A DNA stretch of 64,000 nucleotides from Sphingobacterium sp. UT-1RO-CII-1 (GTDB lineage: Bacteria; Bacteroidota; Bacteroidia; Sphingobacteriales; Sphingobacteriaceae): NCBI RefSeq assembly GCF_026711005.1, contig NZ_JAPPVJ010000001.1, positions 434,001 to 498,000 on the forward strand, written 5' to 3'. The notes beneath the pieces were generated by a model. It made no database searches. It was not told where the DNA came from and saw only the letters and a program-made list of their open reading frames with translations. How positions within the stretch are numbered: position 1 is the first letter of the stretch; each line of letters begins with the position of its first letter. Position numbers and translations under genes: made by a program. Positions 1-8,621 of the stretch are shown here, piece after piece.

Positions 1-2843
1 TTATCTGTATAGAAACGGGTAGCGTGCAGCATTTCTGCCCCCATTGAACCAACCACCATAAACCTAAGATCAAATTGTTTATAACGGAATGTATTAGTCA
101 TTCCCCATGTAAACTTAGGGTATGGGTTGCCTATCACCTCAAAATCCTCTACCGGAGTTATCTCTCCGTCTCCATTTACATCTTTCATGCGTAGGTTGCC
201 GGGGATAGCTCCCGGAAATGCAGGGTATTTTTTGAGGTCCTCTTCATTCTGATAAATACCTTCAACACGATAGCCAAACAGCATCCCCAAAGGCTGACCT
301 ATCTGGGTAATATTCATAGGGTTTCCCTCCGAACTCTGTCCCGAATAAATTGGATCTGAACTTCTTCCCAAAGCCATCACCTTATTTCTATTAAAAGAAA
401 TATTAAAATCTGTATTCCATGTAAAATTCTCACGGGCAAAATTGGCTGAGCTTATCGCTAACTCGACACCACGATTTCGAACATCGCCACGGTTTTCGAT
501 CACCGAACCAAATCCGGACGACTGAGGCACTTCAACGTTCAGAAGTAAATCTTGTGTATTACGCTGATAGTAGTTACCTGTAAAGGTTAACCGATTGTTT
601 AGTGTGGTAAAATCTACTCCTATGTTAAATTCTTTCATTTTTTCCCATCCAAGACCAGGGTTACCAATAGAGTTCATCACACGCCCAGGAGCTAAACTGC
701 CTCCAAAAATATAATTACCAGTACCTATACTGCTCATATATGTGTAGTTACCAATATTAAAATTACCACTTAAACCATATGAAGCTCTGAATTTCAACTC
801 GTCTATCCAACTGACATCTTTTAGAAAACTCTCTTCTGATATCCGCCAAGATGCTGCAATTGAAGGGAAAGTACCCCAACGGTTATTCGGTCCAAAACGT
901 GAAGATCCATCTGAACGAACAGTTCCTGTCAAAACATAACGATCTAAGAAGGTGTAATTAACCCGCGCTAAATAGGAGATTAAAGACCAATCTGTAATAT
1001 CTGTGCCGCCTGTAATTCTGGCCGCTGCATTTAATGTCTTTATGTCATCATCAGGGTACTGCGATCCATTAAAGCCTGCGCTTTTATTTTTTTGTGACTG
1101 AACTGTATACCCTACCAAAGCACTGAGACTATGCGCATCTCCGAAATTGGTATCATAATTTAATGTATTCTCATTTAGCCAATTGATGTATTGCCCCCGT
1201 GAATAACTACCACTAGGAATAGACGGAGGTGGAGCGTTTTGCCCACCTAAAATTGACGGATTAAAAATCTCGGTACTACCATCCTCATAGTCAACATTGA
1301 ATGTGGTTTTAAATTTTAGATTAGGCAAAAAACTATATTCCAAATAAGTGCTCATAAGCACTTTCATCTTATCATGTTGATTGGTTCGCTCTTTTAAAAA
1401 CATGACAGGGTTTGGGTTTCCAAAAGTTCCTGGCGATTGTATATGTGCATTATAGCTACCATCTGCATTATAAACAGCAGGAATGGGGCTAGTAATCCCA
1501 AAATACTCATCGCGTCCCTGCCCACGTACACCTCCGGTTAGGTAGCTTAAGGTAGGCGCGATATTCATCCCGATTTTAAACTTATTCGCTATATTGCCAT
1601 CTATATTCGCCCTTACAGAAAAACGTTCGAAACCAGTATTCAACATTACCCCCTGTTGATTAAGATAACCTGCAGAAACATACGAACGAACATGTTCATT
1701 GCCGCTGCTAATACCTACATTTATATCCGACATAGAGGCTGTTCTCATAACTTCATCATACCAATCTGTCCCTTTCCCTATCAATTCCGGATTTCTATAT
1801 TCCAATGGAATATCATTTATAGTAGGTTCTCTTCCTTCTTCTAAACGTATTTTATCCTCAATTGCTTCCTTACGGAACTGCGCAAACTCTTGCCCGTTCA
1901 TCATATTTGGTCTGCCTTTGCGTGGAACAGCTTGCAAACCCGAGTTTGCAGTCACATCAATCGCTAGCTTACCTTGTTTTCCCTTTTTTGTCGTAATGAT
2001 AATCACACCGTTAGAACCTCTTGAACCATAAATAGCCGTAGCAGATGCATCTTTTAATACGGTCATGGATTCAATATCACTATTATTAATAGAGCTCAGA
2101 GGATTAGACTGCTCATCAGAAGATGCAGGTACAGGAAAACCGTCAATCACATAGAGAGGCTGACTACCCGCCCCCACAGCACCTATACCACGCACCTGTA
2201 TACGCGGCCCACCTCCTGGCGCTCCATTAGATGTACTTACAGTAACTCCCGCAATCTGCCCGGTCAATGCCTGATCGGGACTCGTAAGTGCTTGCCCCGC
2301 TACGTTTTTCATCGAAACCATGGCAATTGCACCCGTTACATCTTTTTTCTGTTGACTTCCATAACCAATTACAACCACTTCATCTAAATCCTCCGAAGAA
2401 GATTGCATAGTAATATCAACATTCGATTGCTGATTTACTGTATACTCTTGTTCTAGGTAACCGACATTCCTAAATACCAAGACCTGCCCTTTTTTAACCT
2501 TAATCTCATATTGCCCATGCTCATTACTGGAAGTTGCCGTAGTAGTTCCTTTCACCAAAATAGAAACGCCTGCCATTGGCTCATTAGCAGCATTGACTAA
2601 TTTTCCTTTAATAACAAACTCTTCTTGAGGCTTTAAAGAAGTTATATGATTAGGCTTATCAATTTTATGCTCATTTGTACTATTTGCATGTGTCATTCCT
2701 GTAATTAATGACAGTTGCGCAATAAGACCAAAAGACAAAAGTCTCCAGCCATTTATTTCCTTATATTTTTTTCCATTCACAGCGCATATTTTCCATGGAA
2801 TAGAAAGTTTAATACACTTTTTATTTATTTGTTCATATTTCAT
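1..2843 (-). CDS. SusC/RagA-family TonB-linked outer membrane receptor, C-terminus off the window
   Basis: Reading back from the ATG at 2843 gives a frame that stays open to the window edge, so about 947 codons are present and the end of the barrel is missing. After a hydrophobic export segment (about residues 36-52) comes a carboxypeptidase-regulatory-like domain (VIKGKLVNAANEPMAGVSI, about residues 72-150), then the family's linker DEVVVIGYGSQQKKDVTGA and a plug domain with the motifs IQVRGIG and PLYVIDGFP. This is the usual SusC order: signal, beta-sandwich, TonB-dependent plug, 22-strand barrel. SusC proteins import oligosaccharides or peptides with a SusD lipoprotein, whose gene would lie downstream, beyond base 1. 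The substrate is not evident. A 517-base gap with several inverted repeats separates it from the rhamnose-type genes, so it probably has its own promoter. Confidence 0.95.
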   Translation of the reverse strand, partial: MKYEQINKKCIKLSIPWKICAVNGKKYKEINGWRLLSFGLIAQLSLITGMTHANSTNEHKIDKPNHITSLKPQEEFVIKGKLVNAANEPMAGVSILVKGTTTATSSNEHGQYEIKVKKGQVLVFRNVGYLEQEYTVNQQSNVDITMQSSSEDLDEVVVIGYGSQQKKDVTGAIAMVSMKNVAGQALTSPDQALTGQIAGVTVSTSNGAPGGGPRIQVRGIGAVGAGSQPLYVIDGFPVPASSDEQSNPLSSINNSDIESMTVLKDASATAIYGSRGSNGVIIITTKKGKQGKLAIDVTANSGLQAVPRKGRPNMMNGQEFAQFRKEAIEDKIRLEEGREPTINDIPLEYRNPELIGKGTDWYDEVMRTASMSDINVGISSGNEHVRSYVSAGYLNQQGVMLNTGFERFSVRANIDGNIANKFKIGMNIAPTLSYLTGGVRGQGRDEYFGITSPIPAVYNADGSYNAHIQSPGTFGNPNPVMFLKERTNQHDKMKVLMSTYLEYSFLPNLKFKTTFNVDYEDGSTEIFNPSILGGQNAPPPSIPSGSYSRGQYINWLNENTLNYDTNFGDAHSLSALVGYTVQSQKNKSAGFNGSQYPDDDIKTLNAAARITGGTDITDWSLISYLARVNYTFLDRYVLTGTVRSDGSSRFGPNNRWGTFPSIAASWRISEESFLKDVSWIDELKFRASYGLSGNFNIGNYTYMSSIGTGNYIFGGSLAPGRVMNSIGNPGLGWEKMKEFNIGVDFTTLNNRLTFTGNYYQRNTQDLLLNVEVPQSSGFGSVIENRGDVRNRGVELAISSANFARENFTWNTDFNISFNRNKVMALGRSSDPIYSGQSSEGNPMNITQIGQPLGMLFGYRVEGIYQNEEDLKKYPAFPGAIPGNLRMKDVNGDGEITPVEDFEVIGNPYPKFTWGMTNTFRYKQFDLRFMVVGSMGAEMLHATRFYTD

Positions 2844-2903
2844 AACTTTGTTTTGTTTAATAAGTTAGACAGTAAAAGAGAGACTCACTTTGTAAGCGGA
2901 TCT

Positions 2904-2941
2904 ATTGTCATAGACAATCCGATGATCTAGGAACTCATCGG
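2904..2941 (-). promoter_or_regulatory. Tandem hairpins in the susC 5' leader
   Basis: Two perfect inverted repeats lie side by side 60-100 bases before the susC start. ATTGTC/GACAAT at 2904-2918 has a 3-base loop, and CCGATGA/TCATCGG at 2919-2941 has a 9-base loop. Read on the plus strand, the second is followed by a T-rich run, but no plus-strand gene ends here, so a role in the susC leader RNA is more likely than a terminator. Function is inferred only from position. Confidence 0.4.
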
Positions 2942-2986
2942 CTCTTTTTATTTTAAACTAAATCTTTCTGGTTCATAAAGACTTCT

Positions 2987-3003
2987 CCCCTAATTATTAG
3001 GGG
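2987..3003. promoter_or_regulatory. 17-bp palindrome, operator-like
   Basis: CCCCTAAT-T-ATTAGGGG is a perfect palindrome with 8-base arms and a 1-base centre, about 145 bases before the susC start. The GC-capped, AT-centred form looks like a dimer binding site for a transcription factor. No regulator gene is present in the window to match it to. Confidence 0.4.
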
Positions 3004-3360
3004 GACGCCTGATTTTGAGAAATTTGTTTTTGTATCATAATTTTTTTTAGTGTTTTTTAATCTAGCAAGATCTCTTATTCCAAATATATATAGGAAAGAT
3101 AAAACATGCATCCTGCGCTATCCTGAACCACTTACAAGAGACTAAAGCATCACGGTATAAAGATTAGGGAATAGTAAACAACAAAATACAGAACTCACAA
3201 ATAAGACTATTCTGGATATTTTCTGAAAGATTAATAAAAAAACATCTTAGACACGTTAGAATTAGCACCACCTCTGCATTCAGTCTGATATAGAGGTGAT
3301 TGCATATAATTCGTATGACTAAATCAAGTTAAGTGTTTATAGAATCGGTTATATAAGCGT

Positions 3361-4533
3361 TTATTTCTGTATAAATAAAAACACACCTTTTTTATTTGCA
3401 GTAACTATATCCATCAACCCATCTCTATTAACATCTTCCACAACAATGTGCATACCTGCTCCTGAATCATCATCAATTAAATGCCTGCGCCAAAAAGGTT
3501 CAACCATTGGAGTGTGCTCATACCAATACAGGACAGCTGGCTCATTGGCACCAGGATCGCCACCATTATGTGCATAATAACGTTTCCCCGTAATCAGATC
3601 AGGAAACCCATCATTATTTATATCTGCAAAGGCTAAAGCATGAGATTGGGAAAAAGAGCTATCGATCAACTGAGGCTCCCATAAACGATTGCCATCAGTA
3701 TCAACTCTTTGCTTATTCCACCAGACACCGTAGCTGTGCGGAGCAGAATTAAGTATATCAAGAAGACCATTATTATTTACATCCCATACATACATTTGCG
3801 CAGACTCATCACTTAAATGAGCTTCATGAAACTTCCAGTCGGATGTATAATAAGGTCTTGGATTTTCCCACCAGCCTTCGCTAACTAGCACATCCGGAAA
3901 TCCATCCTGATTAAAGTCCATAACTCCTAACCCATGCGTGTACATATGAGTAGCCCGGCCTTTTTCTCTACTTATAACATGCTTCTTCCATTCTACCTGC
4001 CCCTTGACTGCCGGAGACTCTAACCAAATAACCTCTTCTAAAAATGGATCATTCCCCACCAAATCAGGCCGTCCATCTCCATTAATATCAATAAACATGG
4101 GGGTTTCATTCCCAAACTGTTCATAAATTAGATTCTCTTCCCAGTGCTCCCCTTCTACCTGCGGATTTCTATACCAAACTACTTCCTGCCCGGGCTGGTC
4201 AATCCTGATAATATCCAACCAGCCATCTTGATCCACATCTAAAACAAAATGCAAAAAAGCATCACTATACCCCTTCTCGTATTCAAAATGTACTGGAGCG
4301 GTTATCTCATGCTTTTTCCAAGTCGGTGCTTCAAACCAAAATGCGCCAGCAATAATATCCAACCTACCATCATTATTAATATCTCCAACAGTAACTCCCT
4401 CAGAAACAAAAGCGTCATGGATGACAACCTTATCAAATAAAATGGATTTACCAGACATACCTTGTGCCGTAAGCCCGCAGGGAAGAACAAACAAGCCCGA
4501 GAATAATAAAAGTATTTTAATCAAACTGTACAT
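3361..4533 (-). CDS. Secreted FG-GAP/VCBS repeat protein
   Basis: A 390-residue protein with a signal peptide (about residues 1-24, ending LTAQG). It has at least seven calcium-binding type repeats of the form DxNxDGxxD: DINNDGRLD, DVDQDGWLD, DINGDGRPD, DFNQDGFPD, DVNNNGLLD, DINNDGFPD and DVNRDGLMD. They are spaced about 50 residues apart, as in integrin-like beta-propellers (FG-GAP/VCBS, Pfam-type). It should be a secreted or surface propeller; no catalytic residues are recognisable. It lies 66 bases after the sugar kinase in the same direction, so it is probably the last gene of the rhamnose-type operon. Its role there is unknown; carbohydrate binding is a guess. Confidence 0.8.
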   Translation of the reverse strand: MYSLIKILLLFSGLFVLPCGLTAQGMSGKSILFDKVVIHDAFVSEGVTVGDINNDGRLDIIAGAFWFEAPTWKKHEITAPVHFEYEKGYSDAFLHFVLDVDQDGWLDIIRIDQPGQEVVWYRNPQVEGEHWEENLIYEQFGNETPMFIDINGDGRPDLVGNDPFLEEVIWLESPAVKGQVEWKKHVISREKGRATHMYTHGLGVMDFNQDGFPDVLVSEGWWENPRPYYTSDWKFHEAHLSDESAQMYVWDVNNNGLLDILNSAPHSYGVWWNKQRVDTDGNRLWEPQLIDSSFSQSHALAFADINNDGFPDLITGKRYYAHNGGDPGANEPAVLYWYEHTPMVEPFWRRHLIDDDSGAGMHIVVEDVNRDGLMDIVTANKKGVFLFIQK

Positions 4534-4599
4534 AGTTATCTATTAAAAACTACGGTATAAGCTTACGCTGTATAATTAATTACTCCTTAGAAATTAAAA

Positions 4600-5976
4600 T
4601 TATTCCTGTGCTATTGCTTTAGTGTAATTCTTAATTTCTATTATTTTACTAGGAATTTGGTTATCATTCCAATGTTCATGCATCGCTAATGCAGCGCCCA
4701 ATGCTGTAGCTTGAGCAACAGAAGCTGCAAAAACAGATATATTTAAATCATTTAACTTGGCTGCTAACAACTGCATAAATATATCATTTTTGCTAAAACC
4801 GCCATCGACAAACAACTTATTGATCGGGAGATCACCCTCTAAAATTAAGTTCAAAGATTTGATCTGTGCGTTGACTAAATATACATTTAAAGCATAGTAT
4901 GCTTCTTCTGCAGTTGAAAACATATCCAAATCTACTTCAGCAAAAAAGCCAAATTGAATCTTATCTATAGAGAATTGTCTTTCTATATGAAAAGCTTGAC
5001 TTTTATTTAATCTCAACCCTTTAAAAAATGAAGAATCTTGACCAAAGAAATCAGCTATTCTTTTACTCTGAATATCATGCTCATTCCCTAAAAAGATACG
5101 GGCAGCTTTCACAGGTGAATTTAAATAGCTTAAATAAAACAAACAATCATTTTCCAACTCATATTTTGTCAATGCCTTTTTGTTATATGGATTCATCGAA
5201 ATGGACCAAGTGCCTGTAGAAATCAGGACAAAAGGTTCTCGAAAGCTTAATAAATAGGGAATGAGAGCCGCAGAACTATCGTGTAACCCCATTCCCACGA
5301 TAAATGAATTTTGCGAGAAGATTGGATCTAAGGCGATACTGCCCTTTTCTATCGGAGCGAGCTTATTAGCGAGCCCTTCCTCTACAACCCACTTATGATA
5401 CGCCATTGCTGTATAGTCCCATAATGCTGTATGGCAACCTATACTTGTCATATCACTATAAAGCTGCCCAGTAATTAAATAACTGACATATTGCGGAAGA
5501 TGAAGAGCGACGCTCATCTGCTTAAACTTAGCAGGAGACTCTTTTAATAACCTATAAAGCTGTAAACCCGAATTTAGACTCCCTAATGAGGGAGAGGCAG
5601 TTTGTAGACAAAAATTTTCTTTACCGCCATATTTTTTATAAAGTGAGTGCTCTAATTCTTCCGGATAAGGCTTCAGGTAATTATAAAGAGGACTTAAAGG
5701 CATTCCTCTTTCGTCTAAAAGAACCAAACTTGCTCCATATGCCGAAAAATTAACAGCTTTTACTTCAAATCGTAAATCGCGGAAAACTTCATGCAAAGCA
5801 TCATAAACAAATAAGCGGAGATCATTTAGATTTTCACAAGGATAGCCATCCTCATCCTTAATCTCTATTAATCTAGTCGATCGTTCAAAAACAATTTCAT
5901 AATCTTCATTAAATAAAAATATTTTTTTATTCGTCTTACCGATATCAAAAACTGCTATTACCTTTATTTTCTTCAT
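4600..5976 (-). CDS. FGGY-family carbohydrate kinase, rhamnulokinase-like
   Basis: A 458-residue FGGY sugar kinase. The N-terminal phosphate-binding motif is FDIGKTNKKIF (around residue 10), the second phosphate loop is LISTGTWSISMNP (about residue 245), and the adenosine motif is LFVDGGFSKNDIF (about residue 390). The frame is open 11 codons further upstream, but the ATG at 5976 puts the beta-strand of the kinase fold right at the N-terminus, as in the family, so I chose it. It follows the fused rhamnulose-1-phosphate aldolase gene, so L-rhamnulose is the likeliest substrate; L-fuculose or another deoxy-ketose is possible. An isomerase and a permease gene are not in the window. Confidence 0.8.
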   Translation of the reverse strand: MKKIKVIAVFDIGKTNKKIFLFNEDYEIVFERSTRLIEIKDEDGYPCENLNDLRLFVYDALHEVFRDLRFEVKAVNFSAYGASLVLLDERGMPLSPLYNYLKPYPEELEHSLYKKYGGKENFCLQTASPSLGSLNSGLQLYRLLKESPAKFKQMSVALHLPQYVSYLITGQLYSDMTSIGCHTALWDYTAMAYHKWVVEEGLANKLAPIEKGSIALDPIFSQNSFIVGMGLHDSSAALIPYLLSFREPFVLISTGTWSISMNPYNKKALTKYELENDCLFYLSYLNSPVKAARIFLGNEHDIQSKRIADFFGQDSSFFKGLRLNKSQAFHIERQFSIDKIQFGFFAEVDLDMFSTAEEAYYALNVYLVNAQIKSLNLILEGDLPINKLFVDGGFSKNDIFMQLLAAKLNDLNISVFAASVAQATALGAALAMHEHWNDNQIPSKIIEIKNYTKAIAQE

Positions 5977-6163
5977 AAAAAAGTCACACTTAGTGTAGGA
6001 AAAAACCACCGATCCATTGTTTTAGATAAAAAGACACATACTGCCAATTAAGCCCGCTACATATTTTTAATGAACCGCTAATTAACAGTACGCATCATAG
6101 AAAAACTGCAAAGTGTCTTCTTTATCTTCTCCTAATATATTAAAAACATCATGATGGTCTACG

Positions 6164-8311
6164 TTATCTAACAAATGCCATAGCAACACCCCCATCTACA
6201 TTAAGCACATTTCCTGTCGACTTATCTAACAGACCACTAACAAACATAAAACAGGCATTTGCAATATCTTCTGGTAAAATTGTTTCTCCCAATAATGTTC
6301 GTTTTGCGTAGAAATCTGGCAACTCTTCTACTTTTATACCATAGGCTTTAGCTCTTCCTTCGGCCCATCCTCCTGCCCAGATATTACTGTCGGAAATGAC
6401 AGCATCTGGATTAATTACGTTCACACGAATTTTATCTGCCCCTAATTCTGCTGCATTTAGGCGGCTAAGATGTAATTGAGCAGCTTTGGCACTACCATAA
6501 CCTGCATTATTTGGCCCGCTGACTAAAGCATTTTTACTCACAACATTGACGATATCTCCCCCTATTTGCTGACTTCTCATTAGTGAGACAGCAACCTGCG
6601 TAACAAAAAATTGTCCCTTCACTAAAACATCATACAATAAACTCCAATCTTTCTCGGTATGCTCTTCAATTGGTTTTGAAATAGATAAACCTGCATTATT
6701 CACCACAATATCTACTCCTCCAAATCCTAATGAAGCCACATTAAACGCACGTTCGATACTATCTTCGTTTGTCACATCTAATATTGTTTTCACAACACTA
6801 TCTCGGCCATAACGCTCAACAAACTTATTTTCAGTTTCCTCTAGACGTTCCTGGTTAAGATCATTAAGTACTACACATGCTCCTTCCTCTATGAATTTTC
6901 GAGCTATAGCTTTCCCTATTCCTCCTGCGCTTCCTGTGATAAGTGCTATTTTTCCTGTCAGTGGCTTGGGCTTAGGCATACGTTGTAGCTTTGCTTCCTC
7001 TAACAACCAATATTCAATATCAAAAGCCTCTTGCCTCGGCAAAGCAGTGTACTCGCTCACTGCCTCTGCGCCCTTCATTACATTAATTGCGTTAATGTAA
7101 AACTCTGAAGCAACTCTTGCGGTTTGTTTATCTTTTGCAAAAGTAAACATCCCTACCCCTGGATAAATGATAACGACCGGATTTGGGTCACGTATAGCTG
7201 GGCTATTAGCATGCTTACAACTCTCATAATAAGAAGTATACATTGCTCTATATTCTTCAAAAGAAGGAAGAATCTGTGATTTTAAATCCGCTAAATCAGA
7301 AAGATCAGCATGTGGACTAAGATTCAACACCAATGGTTGTATCTTAGTTCGTAAAAAATGGTCTGGACAGCTCGTGCCCATCGGCACTAAGCGCATCAAG
7401 TCGTTAGAGTTAATATATTCCAACACTTTATCATCGTCTGTAAAGTGCCCAACCATATGTCGTTCACTGGAACAAAAGCCGCGTAGAAGAGGAGCTAACT
7501 TTGCCGCCTGCTGCTTCCGCTGATCGCTAGGAATACTTTCTATTTTTTGCCCACCAAAAACAGGCCGTTTTTTACCATAATTTTGATTTAAATATTCTGC
7601 ACATGCATCAATAACTTCTAAAGAATTGACATAACATTCATGAGCTGTGTCGCCCCAGGTAAACAACCCATGAGAACCTAACATAATACCTCTTATGCCT
7701 GGATTTTTTTCTAAACAATCTCTCAGCTTCAACCCCAAGTCGTATCCCGGTCTTTGCCAGTCTACCCAACCAATAGTATTATTAAATAACTCTTTTGTTA
7801 TTCTCTCTCCATCTTTGGCTGCCGCAATAGCTATAGCTGCATCAGGATGTAAATGATCTATATGTTTAAACGGTAAAAAGCCATGCAAAGGTGTGTCAAT
7901 AGAAGGCGCCTTAGAATCTAAATCAAAGATACAGTGATCAAAAAGAGCAACCATTTCATCCTCATATTCTATTCCTCTATAAACTTTTTCAAGATCTTTA
8001 AACCTATTCATATATAGGGCTGCTAGCCCTGGCTTACTCAGTGTTCCTAAGTCTCCTCCGGAACCTTTGATCCACATAACCTCGACATCTAATCCTGTCA
8101 AAGGATCTTTATCCCAAACCTTGCAGGACGTATTCCCTCCGCCATAGTTGGTGATTCTCAAATCTGATCCTAATAAATTGGAACGGTATAGCAATAATCC
8201 GACCTCATCGTCGGCCAATGCTTCTTCCCTTTTCTTGTCCCATAAATATTTTACATGTTTATACTCTCTCACTTTATATATATATTTAAATTTACAAATA
8301 ACTACTTTCAC
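6164..8311 (-). CDS. Bifunctional rhamnulose-1-phosphate aldolase / short-chain (lactaldehyde) dehydrogenase
   Basis: A 715-residue two-domain enzyme. Residues about 20-430 are a class II (zinc) aldolase/adducin-type domain, with HIDHLHPDAA near 150 and MLGSHGLFTWGDTAHE near 210 supplying candidate metal and catalytic residues. Residues about 450-715 are a short-chain dehydrogenase with the NAD motif TGSAGGIG (459-466), NNAG and the catalytic YGSAK. The same fusion is known in Bacteroidota and Chloroflexi rhamnose pathways (RhaEW type): the aldolase cleaves rhamnulose 1-phosphate to DHAP and L-lactaldehyde, and the second domain oxidises the lactaldehyde. A GTG at 8272 would give a start nearer the family norm; the ATG at 8311 adds 13 residues. 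It is the first gene of the minus-strand kinase operon and divergent from the gene at 8622. Confidence 0.88.
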   Translation of the reverse strand: MKVVICKFKYIYKVREYKHVKYLWDKKREEALADDEVGLLLYRSNLLGSDLRITNYGGGNTSCKVWDKDPLTGLDVEVMWIKGSGGDLGTLSKPGLAALYMNRFKDLEKVYRGIEYEDEMVALFDHCIFDLDSKAPSIDTPLHGFLPFKHIDHLHPDAAIAIAAAKDGERITKELFNNTIGWVDWQRPGYDLGLKLRDCLEKNPGIRGIMLGSHGLFTWGDTAHECYVNSLEVIDACAEYLNQNYGKKRPVFGGQKIESIPSDQRKQQAAKLAPLLRGFCSSERHMVGHFTDDDKVLEYINSNDLMRLVPMGTSCPDHFLRTKIQPLVLNLSPHADLSDLADLKSQILPSFEEYRAMYTSYYESCKHANSPAIRDPNPVVIIYPGVGMFTFAKDKQTARVASEFYINAINVMKGAEAVSEYTALPRQEAFDIEYWLLEEAKLQRMPKPKPLTGKIALITGSAGGIGKAIARKFIEEGACVVLNDLNQERLEETENKFVERYGRDSVVKTILDVTNEDSIERAFNVASLGFGGVDIVVNNAGLSISKPIEEHTEKDWSLLYDVLVKGQFFVTQVAVSLMRSQQIGGDIVNVVSKNALVSGPNNAGYGSAKAAQLHLSRLNAAELGADKIRVNVINPDAVISDSNIWAGGWAEGRAKAYGIKVEELPDFYAKRTLLGETILPEDIANACFMFVSGLLDKSTGNVLNVDGGVAMAFVR

Positions 8312-8621
8312 AGCCCCATTACATTAGTATATTAGAACACACAACTTAAAGCCTTTGTCTGTTACAAAAACATAAAACTTCCTTTTTACAGTAAACTTGC
8401 CAGTTATATTCTTTCTAAAAAGCTAATTGAATGGAAAATTATAATAAAAGTTAAAAACAGCTGTCATGCGCCATCATGCATGTAAGTAAATTAAAACAGC
8501 CCATACGTGTGCCTTATTATAACAAGATTTTTATAAACTAAAAGCTTCAAAAAGTCAACTCTTCAACATACTTTTTAGTATACTTGCAAATTAATTAAAC
8601 TGTTTTTAAGAGTAAATCTAC
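8312..8621. other. Divergent intergenic region
   Basis: 310 AT-rich bases lie between the start of the aldolase/dehydrogenase gene (minus) and the start of the cytochrome-fusion gene (plus), so both promoters should be here. No perfect TTG-N19-TAnnTTTG match was found on either strand. TATACTTG, just upstream of the plus-strand gene, is a one-mismatch -7 box but lacks a -33 partner. Confidence 0.5.

Larger units (their letters stand above)
2844..3360. other. Intergenic region upstream of susC
   Basis: No credible gene lies in these 517 bases. It is the likely control region of the minus-strand susC gene. It holds inverted repeats at 2904-2918, 2919-2941, 2987-3003 and 3269-3298. On the minus strand, 3088-3081 reads TATATTTG, a perfect match to the Bacteroidota -7 box TAnnTTTG, but I see no TTG at the expected -33 distance, so the promoter is only a candidate. 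Confidence 0.5.

Noticed and set aside
2919..2950. Plus-strand intrinsic terminator (hairpin then T-rich run)
   Set aside because: No plus-strand gene ends here; the hairpin is in the leader of the minus-strand susC gene.
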